64,000 bases of DNA, taken from Eukaryota sp. TZLM1-RC (Eukaryota > Metamonada: BaSk clade). Below the pieces are notes generated by a model that saw only the letters and a list, made by a program, of their open reading frames with translations, was not told where the DNA came from and ran no database searches. Both the position numbers and the translations under genes were made by a program. Below, piece by piece: positions 39,794 through 49,646 of this stretch. Where the stretch lies: contig JAUPSS010000004.1 in assembly GCA_040285825.1 (NCBI GenBank), forward strand, positions 3,851,658-3,915,657. The letters run 5' to 3'. Each line of letters opens with the position of its first letter. The stretch's first letter is position 1.

Positions 39794-40831
39794 CTAATCC
39801 ACCCAAAGAATGAAAGAATAAATTAAATCAAAATTATTTGATTCTTCCAATCCCATTAAGTTGAAATAAGCAACAAATTCTGAAACCCAAAGGTGAAAAC
39901 CCATGCTGGTGGACTCATAGGGAACTGTTCGGGCCCAGTACATCAAAATTGAATTAATACAATGTCTAAATATTAAAAATTGATTTTGTAGTGGTAATGA
40001 TTTTAATAAAAACAAACTGGGAATCAATTCATTTTGAACTTCTTGAATTATAAAAGAGGATTCAAACTCAGTAGAACCTATTGGAGATCCCAAACACATG
40101 AAATCATCTTCAACTGAAAACACTTCGGTTTTTGTCAAATTTAATTTCAAACCAATTTGCTTGAAAATTAATTCTAATTCATTTAATAACAACTCAATGC
40201 TGACTTCTTTTTGACAAAGAATATAAGTATCATCTAAATAACTTTTAACTTCAACACCTGGATAATTATTTAAAAATGATAATACGTGAATAGTTCCAAG
40301 TGCATATAAAAAAGGTGAAATTGGATCACCTTGCTTGACACCAGTGTTTGATGGAATAACCTGATCATAAAAAATTAAATTTGATTGTTTCCCATATGGC
40401 CATTTAAAAAAATTAACTAAATTGGGAGACTGATCACACAACAACTTATATAAATGATTTCGACTTAAAGTGTTAAAAGCATTTGAAATATCTAAGCAAA
40501 TTACTTTGTGAAAACATTTTGCAACTCTCTTTAGTCTTAGTTCATGAATAATTTTTTCACTGCCTCTTTCAACTTTGACACCATATTGACCTTCATTTGT
40601 CAAAAATGAAGAATCAACAAAATTAAGTAAATACTTAGATGCCATTCTGTAAAAAATTTCGGAAATAGCGATTGGTCTAACGCCATTATTTGGTTTTGTT
40701 AAACCTATCAATTTGGATGATAACAAAACAACTGAAAGAGATTTATCCAAAGTTCCATTGATCATATGATCTACCAAATACATTAGAATATCTGCTAATT
40801 CATCGTTAATAATTGAAGGAAAATGAACCAT
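39794..40831 (-). pseudogene. LINE-C reverse transcriptase
   Basis: A 345-codon open segment with RT blocks RPIAISEIFYRMASKYLL, QYGVKVERGSEKIIHELRLK, CLDISNAFNTLSRNHLY (motif A), NTGVKQGDPISPFLYALGT (motif B) and VKSYLDDTYIL (motif C, YLDD), then IGLKLNLTKTEVF. The fingers are missing because the insertion is 5'-truncated at 40834. The first ATG is incidental and created at the junction. The thumb continues towards the endonuclease after a stop at 39794. Confidence 0.88.
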
Positions 40832-40837
40832 GCATGT

Positions 40838-41122
40838 TCAGATGCTGGAACCACATAAATTTGAGTGGTTGGGGTCGATGTCCCAGAATACCGTTTCCGT
40901 TTCATCATCAGGTATCTGCCACTCAATAGCTTTTGCTTTCTGGCGAGGTTTTGGCCGTTCAACGTTGGCTTGTAGGGTTTGTTTTCTATTCCGAGTGGTT
41001 TCGTAGTAATCAAGTTCCCCTTTGGGTCTCTTATCAGCCAAGGCTTCTCCAGACAATCTCACTCGTGTTCCTTTTGGGTGGGGTTTGAAAGTTTTACGGA
41101 CACTGTCACCATTAAAAGACAT
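40838..41122 (-). pseudogene. Fanzor copy B, N-terminal part with RuvC-I
   Basis: The 94-residue open segment ends in VFWDIDPNHSNLCGSS just before the LINE-C junction, matching the RuvC-I strand of Fanzor/TnpB (iDPG). Upstream, SFNGDSVRKTFKP may be the degenerate TDG.sVs.t segment. The frame continues across the target duplication into the C-terminal half with one TGA. Further N-terminal sequence probably lies at 41145-41850, in shifted frames. Confidence 0.6.
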
Positions 41123-41144
41123 GTTGTAGTCATTAGATTTTGTT

Positions 41145-42000
41145 TTAAAAATATAAATAAGGGTTTTTCAAAATTGTCTGTGATGTGTTTTTGGACATAA
41201 AGTGGTTGAGAACCCATGTGGAACAGGGAAGAAAAACAGGCTTCAAATTAGCAATGGGAGTGAGTCTATGTCGTTTAAAGGTATGTGGAAAGGCTTGCTC
41301 CAGGTGGTTTTGGATTGTTAATCCGCAACGAAAGATGTAGGTACTGTTCTCTTGATTGAGGGTCACTCTTCAGGAAGAAAGAAGAGTCTTATGTTGTACC
41401 TTTGTGGATCACCAACCAAAAAGTTAAATAGAGTGCCAGCCATTGTATGGTGTTTGTTGAACCAAGTAAGAAGAGGTTCCCTAAAGTACGTGTTGTTGTG
41501 AAGTACAAAGCCAGCATAAGTGACTGGTGCAGGGCATTTATGTCCAATTCTATATGAGCGAAAAAGTTAACCTTTCAAGACACAAGACCATCAGCAAGAA
41601 ACTGCTGGTACTTGCCTTGCAGCTGGCGGCATTTTGCATCCACTAGTTGTTGTAGAGGCCTACTAGTGGGTAGCGCATGATTACAACCTTTTCTTGACAT
41701 GAAAAAGACAGCAAACGACCATGATGTAGAGATTCGCTCGAGCTCTTCATAAACATGACCTTTGCCACGAATGTTGAATGGATGTCTAACTTTTGGCTCA
41801 GAGACCGCCACAAAATCAAAACACCGCATCCTGTATTGAAGCTGAGTCACAAAATGATTGGGTTCACACGGAAGTGTACAGCAAAAACTCTCGCCAGCAA
41901 ACTGCCCAGATGAACCATGGTGGTCACCTTGGTCAGCTGTCCATCAATTTAATCACACACTGGCTGCTCAAAGAACTGATGAAGGGAACAGGCACGTGTC
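41145..42000 (-). pseudogene. Probable remainder of Fanzor B N-terminal region (low certainty)
   Basis: Minus-strand ORFs at 41366-41145 and 41850-41575, plus an unlisted open stretch between them (CPAPVTYAGFVLHNNTYFRE, about 41520-41380), run in the direction of Fanzor B and are rich in aromatic and charged helices such as HPFNIRGKGHVYEELERI. Position suits the long variable N-terminus of a Fanzor1 protein. No motif proves it. Confidence 0.35.
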
Positions 42001-42960
42001 CATGATTGCATAACCTTACTGAAAACGGAAGGTGCAGAGACAATAAGAAATGATTGATTTCTGAGTTTCAATTACTTTTAAAATTTGGTTCATTTTCAAC
42101 TTATTACACCCACAAAACAATAAAACATGGACAAAGTGATATATAGACACCAATTATAATAGATACTAGATGTGCTTTAAGCATTGTCTTTCCTAATAAT
42201 AGTAAACTGATGTAAAGTTTGATGAAATTGTTCTTAGTCACCGTAGTTGTTCGTTCAATTAAGGGTGTTTGTAAATTTAATAAATTCGTAAAATTTCACA
42301 ATTTAATTATTTTATTCAGTACAAACATGTTACCAAGGGAAGTCAGAACATCCGTTTATTCCTCCCCATTTCGTTCCCTTTTTGATGGAGAACCTTTCGC
42401 TTGTGATTTTGGTAAAATTGCTGACTTTTCTTTTATAGAGAATATAGGTTTCGTTCAGTGGGCTTACACATTGACCATAAAACCTTTATCTCGGATTCCA
42501 TAAAATAAACTAGCGACAGATAACTAACAAAAGACAGTCTGTAGAGGTACTATCGGCTACTCTTGAGTCTAAACTCGAGTCTATTGCTGATGGTCCATCC
42601 CAAACTGCGCCACCCTCTTCAACAGCAACCCAAGCTCGTCCTCCTTTACGCTCCCCCACCTCTACCCCCACGTGATCTTCCTGAGTTTTAGATGAATCTC
42701 CTTAATAGTTCTCCTTCATCATCTGTGAAATTTGTCACACTACCTGATAGAGTAAAGTATGTCAAGCTGTTGAAATCAGTCTGAATAAAGTACAATATCA
42801 AACTTGATCACGATTGTAGTGTATTTGGTGTTGAGAGTAATGTTTTTGAATACGCAACTCTTGAAATATATGTAGATAATGGAAGGTTTACTGAGTGACT
42901 GTCAAACTTTTCTTAGGTATTATTAATTTATTTAACATAAAACATGAAAACATACAATAC
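42001..42960. other. Spacer with an unassigned coding-like remnant
   Basis: About 42520-42675 (+) reads RQSVEVLSATLESKLESIAD followed by a Pro/Ser/Thr-rich stretch before stops. It looks like a gag-like or linker fragment but no family is recognised. The ORF 42219-42503 (+) shows no motif. Confidence 0.35.
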
Positions 42961-43700
42961 ACAATTAAAACCCAACATCCACAAAGCCTGCCTCCCCTAC
43001 ATCAAAACAATTAATTGCTGAAGATTCAGAAAATTTCCCAAAAGAAGAGAGTGAATCAAAAACTAGTTTTATCATTCCCTTAAAAAACAGAAAATACAAT
43101 CCTATTTTGCCAGTAAACACGATTGAAAATTTTTCCAATTCTTTTCTTTACAACTACAACAAAATCATCAAGGGAAAGCCATAGCAGCCTTACCTAGAGA
43201 TCCAAGCAACGAAAAAACAAAGGGACATAAATTATATTGGGTATGAGAATTTTCATTAACTGAGGAAATGGGTTTCGCATATTTAGCAATTTTATATTTT
43301 TCGCCAGCAAGAAGAGGATTATTTACATCTGAGTCAATGAAATGTTCGTTAGAAGAATTACAAGGGTCAATAGACATGGCGTCCAAAATAGTAAAACTAC
43401 CATTTAAACCGGGAACAACTAGATCACCTCTTGTCAGACCCGTAGAAGCTCTGTTGTAACGCGTACTATATTGGGCTCTTGAAGAATTCATTTTGATCGC
43501 AAACGCTCTCAAAAGAAATCTACTCGAAATGATTTACACATTACATAAATTTAATCCCTGACATTATTATGCACTTTACTTCTAAATGTAATGAAATAAT
43601 TACAGTTCAAAAAATGAGTAAACAAAAGAGGTTTACCACATTTACAAATTAAATGATTGGGCAAATTATTTGGCCAGAGAAAACAACGAAAACGCATGTT
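42961..43700 (-). mobile_element. LINE-B fragment, endonuclease region
   Basis: The minus-strand ORF 43512-43168 reads GDLVVPGLNGSFTILDAMSI, then NSSNEHFIDSDVNNPLLAGE, KYAKPI and NSHTQYNLCPFVFSLLGSLG. The same series is in the LINE-B relic at 34007-34267 (SGLDGSMIISDVRSTD, NSSNEKLAQS, NSHTQYLLCPFAFSLLG). It is a diverged copy of the family B 3' part, opposite in orientation to the 33.3-kb copy. Confidence 0.75.
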
Positions 43701-44060
43701 TAACAGCCATTCATTGTTTTTTTAACAAAAGTCCATAAACAGAGGAAATTTGAGTTACTAAAGCAGCAGCAGAACTACCACGAATGTCCGTTAAAAATTT
43801 CCGAAAGCGGGATTTTCAGTTTTGGCTAAGCCAAGTCTTACTTCATAATTCAAGCTTTCATAGAATTTAACCAAATGGTGCTGAAACTTTTTTTAGGCAA
43901 AAACGTAAATTTGGAAGTGATCGGTTGGGAATTTTTTAAACATTAAACTTGGTTCATATTGTGCGTCTTTGCAAACTTTTTAATTGACCTTCAAGACAGT
44001 ATCCCAAGTTGCCTAATCTCTTAAGTTCCCAACATTTATGACCTTAATGGACCACTTAAT
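43701..44060. other. Spacer between LINE-B fragments
   Basis: Degenerate sequence with no open frame of note. It may be decayed LINE. Confidence 0.4.
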
Positions 44061-44480
44061 GGACCATAATGGACCACTGTTATGAGAATGAAATGTTTCT
44101 TATGGCCTTGTTCGTTACCAAATAATCTAATTTGTCCCTGCAAGAATGTGGTTACGCTTTCCCGTATTTTGAACTGCAATTATTTTTTTACCTTTCGCTC
44201 AATTGTTCATGATTCAGTTCGTGATCAAATATATGCTATGTGCAAAAGTTTCAATATAGAGGCCTTTATTGAACCTTTAGTTCGTAAGCTATCTCCACAT
44301 CAAACTGATGATTCCTTAGGTAAAAGAAGAGCAGATTTAGTAGCACCAGGGATCGACGGTGTTCTCAACGTTGTGGATGTTGTCTCATTAGATGTGTGCA
44401 AAATTCTGCTGCTCGTTTGGCGTATTCTGCTGAAGTTTTCCAATAAAATCAATATCGATGTGGGAAGTACTATTTGATTT
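44061..44480 (+). mobile_element. LINE-B-like fragment, knuckle and endonuclease
   Basis: ORF 44082-44477 (+) reads CPCKNVVTLSRILNCNYFFT (C.C..H/R..C knuckle), FRSIVHDSVRDQIYAM, IEPLVRKLSPHQTDDSLGKR, then RADLVAPGIDGVLNVVDVVS, the R-D ... D endonuclease pattern. It is clearly the homologue of ITYRSSLHDAVRD...IKEPLLKET...RGDVYCDW in family A and of the LINE-B endonuclease. Both ends are truncated. Confidence 0.65.
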
Positions 44481-44701
44481 GCCAATTTTGTTACCAAGAA
44501 TGTCGTTATATTCAACATTCTGTGAGTCCAGCAAACTTATCTTGCCATTTCTGATGTAAGGTGGTAAGACAGAATTGCTCAGTGAAGGAGCATTAAAATG
44601 CTTCTCATGATTAATTAGTAAAGCAAAATAGTCTCCTCTAACTGAAACAAGGCCAACCAATCATCTTGTGCCACTGCAACTCTTTCGTATGATTTTTTGT
44701 A

Positions 44702-45148
44702 TTACTCTAAACTATGAATTTTAGCTATAGCATCAAATGGCACAACATGCTTCTTTAAATAAACAGCCAAACTGGGAGTACATGGGTATCCATCATTTTG
44801 CCACCCATTACAACAATATTTTTTGTTGATAAACTCTACCGTTGCAAAATATTCTGCGTTTGCAGCCTTGTTGGTGGTAGAGATTGTTACAAAGCATGTA
44901 TGAGAAGAAAAGGCATTTATTGTAAAGTTACGTTGTGTAGAAGTTGGGACCTTACGAGATTTAGAGCGTCTTCCAGGTCTAGTGGATGTACTACGCAACT
45001 CGAAAGTACAAGTGGGTTCTTTACACTTCAGGGACCATCTATCTGGTCCAGTGTTGTCGACCGTTGCTTTAGCACCATGATGTAAGTTGCACGTACTAAC
45101 AGCAAGCTTAAGCTCATCTTTAAAGTCAAACACAGTTCCAGGTTTCAA
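44702..45148 (-). pseudogene. MULE transposase N-terminal fragment (MuDR-type zinc domain)
   Basis: The 148-residue ORF reads GTVFDFKDELKLAVSTCNLH, then DRWSLKCKEPTCTFELRST, a basic Arg/Ser stretch and SHTCF, matching the 'F.dk.elk.av......W.l.C....C.w.lr......H.C' N-terminal domain of Mutator-like transposases (WRKY/GCM1 fold). No catalytic core follows downstream, at least to 44600, so this is a fragment or a domesticated DNA-binding piece. Its 5' end faces the divergent WD40 gene at 45298. Confidence 0.6.
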
Positions 45149-45297
45149 TGCATCGTGACTGCTAACGGAGGCGCATCAGCTCTTCTAAGGCTTTGTTCTC
45201 GGCCATAGTGTTCAAATTGGAGAAAGGAAGGGGAAATTAGACAGAATGGTAAAACGTGAGTAGATTTGAAGGGGTTCAAATAACTCTGATTCCTTTA

Positions 45298-47040
45298 ATG
45301 TCTTATTCAGATGAGGAGTTTGAAAGTTATGTATCCGACTTCGAAAGCTGTTCGTCAAGCAATGCTACAAGTCGTCCCCATACACCTCATCAACATCTTC
45401 AACAAATCATTGATGCAGAAAATGCTTCAATCACATCCAGTCCATCGCCAACAAAACAACTTACACACTCTCCCAAACCCTCAACTGTTAATTTCGTGTT
45501 TACGGCCCCATCTAAGCTTTCAAAATCTAAACAGAAACTTCTACGTCAAAAATACAATGCTGTAACTTCTGTTGTCTCCTTTGATTATTCTACTCCCTTC
45601 GCTTGCTTTTCTCTTAATGTTGTTAGTGGTTCTGCCCTTGGTCGTGGTGTGCAATGTGGAGGAATTGGACTGAATAAAGCAGTGGAAACTAGCATTGATG
45701 TTTGTGATGTTGCATGTACGGCAGATGTAGGGTTCTTTGACGCTGTTGCTGATTCTTCTAGGCAATCAACCGATGATGATTTCATCATCCCAGTCAAATC
45801 ATCAATCAAATCATCAATCAAATGCGATTTTAAACATTTATCTTCATTTGTTACGAAAATCTCAAATCCGATCCTTTCTCTTTTACACAGGTCGCTTTCT
45901 CAGAAAACTGTTGCAAAAACTATTTCAAGTATTGAATTACTAACAACAGTATCAAATGGAATTTCAAATTATGCATTGTCCAACTATTTACTTGCTTTTT
46001 CAGATTATTCAGGTTCAGAAATCAGTCTAATCAATCTCAATCAATCACGTGAGATACCAGTCAGAATTAAGCTTCCATGTAAGGCAGTGGATTTCAGTTT
46101 AGTTTCTTATTCTAATCAATCAATCTGTGATTATCTTTTGATTGGAGTTTCTGAAGAAGGATGTCCTTTTGTTTATAAAATATTTAATCACACAAATCTG
46201 GAATTTGCGGTAATTGATGGCATCTTTGATGATAAACTGTTTCACAATGCTCTACCTGGAAGAGCTCAGAATTGTCATGTGATATCACGTGGAAATGATT
46301 GGAAAAAAGATTGTGTTGAGTTTGCTGTATTATCTTGTTCAAATCTCTTGGGTTTCTACACTATTTGTCCATCAAAAGGTTCATTTTCTTTGCAATTCAA
46401 TCTTGTTTATGACCTAATGACGTCACCAAAACTGACCACCGTTGACAAAGTTCATGATACCAAAAGACTGGTCAAATCACTAAAATCTTGCATTTCTGTT
46501 GGTTCTGCAGTTGCTGCTGATAGTAGTTTGTATTATCTTATTGGCACAAACACTTTTATCTTCCCATTCTCAATTAGCAATAGGAAAATGAAATCATCCA
46601 TACCAAAGCGGTTTGAATTTTGTGGACCTCAGTGCATATCTTCCAATACGTTTCTTCCAGAATTGTTCATGGTGTTCAACAAATTCTCTTTATCTTTGTT
46701 TAGTGTTAATAATTCAAAACCTAAATGGACGTTCAACTGTTTGTTTGAGCAAAATTTTACTGGTCTTTCATTTTCTTGGAGTGTTTTTGATCCTTTTATG
46801 TTTGCAATTAGTTATGGTCGACGACTTTTGATTTATGATCTGTCTTGGTCTTCTGCAAATGCAAGATCTTCTTTATTATTAGATGAACAAATTAGTTTTG
46901 TTGTTTGGTCAACAAATTGTCTTATCTTGTACTTGCAAAATGAAACTTTGGTAAATATGCCGTTTCCAGAGTTTGTCGTTGATCAAACAGTTTCTAACCC
47001 GGACCGAAGTCTGATTGATCAGTTACCATCACTTGATTGA
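45298..47040 (+). CDS. WD40-like β-propeller protein of unknown function (first of two neighbours)
   Basis: From the first ATG (45298) the product is 580 residues. The N-terminus is acidic (MSYSDEEFESYVSDFESCSS) and then Ser/Pro/His-rich and disordered to about residue 190, with a basic KLSKSKQKLLRQKY stretch. Residues about 210-575 look like degenerate propeller blades (SDYSGSEISLINLNQ; VFDPFMFAISYGRRLLIYDLS; ISFVVWSTNCLILYLQNETL). WD dipeptides are mostly lost. It may be a scaffold. The next gene downstream has the same direction and the same layout (acidic start, disordered region, propeller), hinting at an old duplication. The ORF continues to TGA without introns. Confidence 0.6.
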   Translation: MSYSDEEFESYVSDFESCSSSNATSRPHTPHQHLQQIIDAENASITSSPSPTKQLTHSPKPSTVNFVFTAPSKLSKSKQKLLRQKYNAVTSVVSFDYSTPFACFSLNVVSGSALGRGVQCGGIGLNKAVETSIDVCDVACTADVGFFDAVADSSRQSTDDDFIIPVKSSIKSSIKCDFKHLSSFVTKISNPILSLLHRSLSQKTVAKTISSIELLTTVSNGISNYALSNYLLAFSDYSGSEISLINLNQSREIPVRIKLPCKAVDFSLVSYSNQSICDYLLIGVSEEGCPFVYKIFNHTNLEFAVIDGIFDDKLFHNALPGRAQNCHVISRGNDWKKDCVEFAVLSCSNLLGFYTICPSKGSFSLQFNLVYDLMTSPKLTTVDKVHDTKRLVKSLKSCISVGSAVAADSSLYYLIGTNTFIFPFSISNRKMKSSIPKRFEFCGPQCISSNTFLPELFMVFNKFSLSLFSVNNSKPKWTFNCLFEQNFTGLSFSWSVFDPFMFAISYGRRLLIYDLSWSSANARSSLLLDEQISFVVWSTNCLILYLQNETLVNMPFPEFVVDQTVSNPDRSLIDQLPSLD

Positions 47041-47448
47041 TTAGTGATTATGTCGAAATAAAATGATTTTATTTATATATTTTTAAACACTTCTTATCTG
47101 AATTTATCATTTTACTTGAATGAAACAAATTCATTTACCTTTGATAACAACAATAACACCATTAAAGTTCAAAAGTATCCACAAAGTATAATTCAGTAAG
47201 AACATTCTTGACCGTTTTTGCAATGGATGAAACAAATTGTGTTAGGTGAAAGAGATTGGTGCAAAATGTTTTAATGTCAATTTAAACGCTACGACTGTCA
47301 TTTGTCAACAGTTGGAGTGTATGAACATAGTCGTTTCGGTTTGAAATATGGAGATTGAAACTCTGTGTTTGTGTTTTCAAGTGAAAGGCTTTGTTGAATA
47401 GAAATTTCTTAGAAATAGCGCGCCAATCAAACCTGTCGATCCCCAACG
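47041..47448. other. Spacer between the two WD40-like genes
   Basis: 408 bp with AATAAA near 47057 (3' flank of the upstream gene). Nothing else seen. Confidence 0.5.
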
Positions 47449-49056
47449 ATGTCTTATCTTCCCGAGGAGTTTTGGGACTTTGATGATGTGGACTCTATAT
47501 CACTAGAATCAGAAACAGATCTTACATCATGTCAATCGGATATCTTGTCAAGATTTCAGACATCTATTCCTGACATTGACATACCTACAGCCATGTCACG
47601 AAATACTACGACTCCCGTAAACCCTCAGGATAAACCCGACAAGAACCATCAATCAGCCCCGGTTCCTTCGAACATACCCAAAGAATCTACCATCAGTTTG
47701 GTTCCAAGTTTTTCAGTTTCACCACCAAAGAATGTAAATCGGACACATGCTGCTCCAGCAGCGACAAAATCTCCGATCTTTCCACCACCGTCTCCGTCGT
47801 TTTCTCCACTGTTTGCACCTTCTCAACAGAGGACTTTTCCTCCCTCAAGTAGCGGATCATCAGTGATGCTGACTCAACCACATGTTCCAATCAATCGGAC
47901 AGCTACAAACACGTCGAACAAACAAAACTATCCCCCCACACCCCAAGAACCTGGAGATAGTGAGGAACAAAAGCCAGTACTAACTGGAACTACTTCCAAG
48001 ATTCTCCGATCTGATTCTATATCCTTTTCTATTAACTTGGCTGAGGTTGTTTTTGAAAAAGAACAAAAGGACCATCAACTCCGTCGTGCTCTTTGCCGCC
48101 CCGATTTTGCTATAGGAGATTCCGGAATCTTTATCACTGGAACACAAGATATTCGCCCTGAAGCAGGAAAGGCCAACCTATTGATCATATCTGATATCAA
48201 AAAGTCTCCTACAAGTGGAGAGCTCTTTTGTTCATTTAGACAGTCCATGTCTGTACATGCTGCAGTACGAGATGTACATTTCTTAGATCATTCAAGAGCA
48301 GTAATTGCTGCTGGTGACAAACTTGCAATCCTGGTCATCAATTTCAAGGAAGGGGTACAGGTGTTTGATTCCTCTACCATTCAATCTTTTTCATTTGAAT
48401 GGCTGCCACCTTTCCACACTGATGAAATTCGTGAAATTTGTATCCATCCTTCCAATAGGTCGATCATAGCTTCATGTGGCTTTGATGGCCAAATCTTTGT
48501 TTTAAATCTGACTTCAATAACTCAACCTCAGATCAGCTCTTCATTCAAACTCAATGAAGTTGTTGGTTCGGTGAGATGGAATCCCTTCGACACAACTCTA
48601 CTCTCTGTCACTACGGACTCTGGATTGATGTATACATTCGATACGCAACTTAACAAAACTGTTCGTATAATTCCTACTAACAAGAAAGGACTTTTCACAC
48701 ACTGTCCGTTGTCAAAAGAACAAGTGTTGTTTGGTTTTGATGATGGTACGATACACTTGCACGATGTATCAAAGAATCAACATTTAATCTCATTTCATGA
48801 TATTTCTGTTACGTGTATTGGAGATATCCACATGTTTGCAGACGTAAGCACCTCTCTTCAATACCTAACATGCTCTGGTATTGGTGGAGTTACATTATGG
48901 TCTGTGGTGAAGGACCAAATGAGTGTAGTTGATAGTGGCAAGGTGAACACTAGTTGTGGAGGTCCTGATTATTATTCTTCTTCTTGTTTTGTACCATTTA
49001 TGAAGGCCATTGCTGTAACTGATTCTGAAGGGAATTTTATAATTCTCAAATACTAG
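47449..49056 (+). CDS. WD40 repeat protein of unknown function (second of two neighbours)
   Basis: The 535-residue product starts with MSYLPEEFWDFDDVDSISLE, followed by about 150 residues of Pro/Ser/Thr-rich disorder. A C-terminal β-propeller follows (about 180-535) with recognisable blades: HTDEIREICIHPSNRSIIAS then GFDGQIFVLNL; VGSVRWNPFDTTLLSVTTDS then GLMYTFD; VLFGFDDGTIHLHDVSKNQH; YLTCSGIGGVTLWSVVKDQ; and FVPFMKAIAVTDSEGNFIIL closing the ring. This is a good WD40 fold; specific orthology is not evident. No intron. TAG stop. Confidence 0.75.
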   Translation: MSYLPEEFWDFDDVDSISLESETDLTSCQSDILSRFQTSIPDIDIPTAMSRNTTTPVNPQDKPDKNHQSAPVPSNIPKESTISLVPSFSVSPPKNVNRTHAAPAATKSPIFPPPSPSFSPLFAPSQQRTFPPSSSGSSVMLTQPHVPINRTATNTSNKQNYPPTPQEPGDSEEQKPVLTGTTSKILRSDSISFSINLAEVVFEKEQKDHQLRRALCRPDFAIGDSGIFITGTQDIRPEAGKANLLIISDIKKSPTSGELFCSFRQSMSVHAAVRDVHFLDHSRAVIAAGDKLAILVINFKEGVQVFDSSTIQSFSFEWLPPFHTDEIREICIHPSNRSIIASCGFDGQIFVLNLTSITQPQISSSFKLNEVVGSVRWNPFDTTLLSVTTDSGLMYTFDTQLNKTVRIIPTNKKGLFTHCPLSKEQVLFGFDDGTIHLHDVSKNQHLISFHDISVTCIGDIHMFADVSTSLQYLTCSGIGGVTLWSVVKDQMSVVDSGKVNTSCGGPDYYSSSCFVPFMKAIAVTDSEGNFIILKY

Positions 49057-49646
49057 GGGTGCGATCCACTCTTTGGTTTGTGTGTGTAATAAAGAGCTTA
49101 CCAGTATTAGCTAGTATTATAGTCTAGTTGTGTCAACAAATAAAGTATGCAATCAACAGTTGGTGAACATAAGGTCGAGGTCAATTCTCTTGTTCTTTAG
49201 AATTATTTTCCAAAACAAGTCAGCATAGTCATAAAGAGAAACTAGGAAAACTAAGTGAACTTGGTCATTAAATCCCATATTAATTCCTATTTTGAAGATG
49301 TTGAAAATAGTTTTATTCCAACAAAATTCCCAAGTATTCACTATTTTATCTAAAGCGCGACGATATTTGTGTGTCTGAAATAAAATTATTGCAATTCATT
49401 ATCATTATAAACAGAAGTCAAACAAAGATACATCTCTGAAAAAACAAAATCAATAGTGGCAGAGACAAACAGCTTTCATTACCCAAAAAATAGTTTCAAC
49501 CAACACTAAAAAAATGACTTAACTTAAACTTTATTCCTGACAGCAGAGACATCACAAAGTCTCTACACAAGACACAAGATGTCGCAATAAACATGACCTT
49601 ATAACTCAGACTAAAAGAAAAAAAGATCTTGTACAAAAAAAATTAA
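49057..49646. other. Convergent 3' spacer
   Basis: Lies between the WD40 gene (+) and the P-loop gene (-). A minus ORF at 49341-49153 (62 codons) has no motif. Confidence 0.5.

Larger units (their letters stand above)
38837..40845 (-). mobile_element. LINE-C insertion with 11-bp target duplication
   Basis: A 5'-truncated non-LTR retrotransposon flanked by exact copies of TGTTCAGATGC at 38837-38847 and 40835-40845. It runs on the minus strand: RT begins right after the duplication at 40831, the endonuclease lies at about 39580-39130, and the 3' end CAATAAA abuts the left duplication. Removing it and one TGTTCAGATGC copy joins the two halves of Fanzor B in the same frame, apart from a TGA inside the duplicated bases. 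Family C differs clearly from A and B. Confidence 0.9.
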
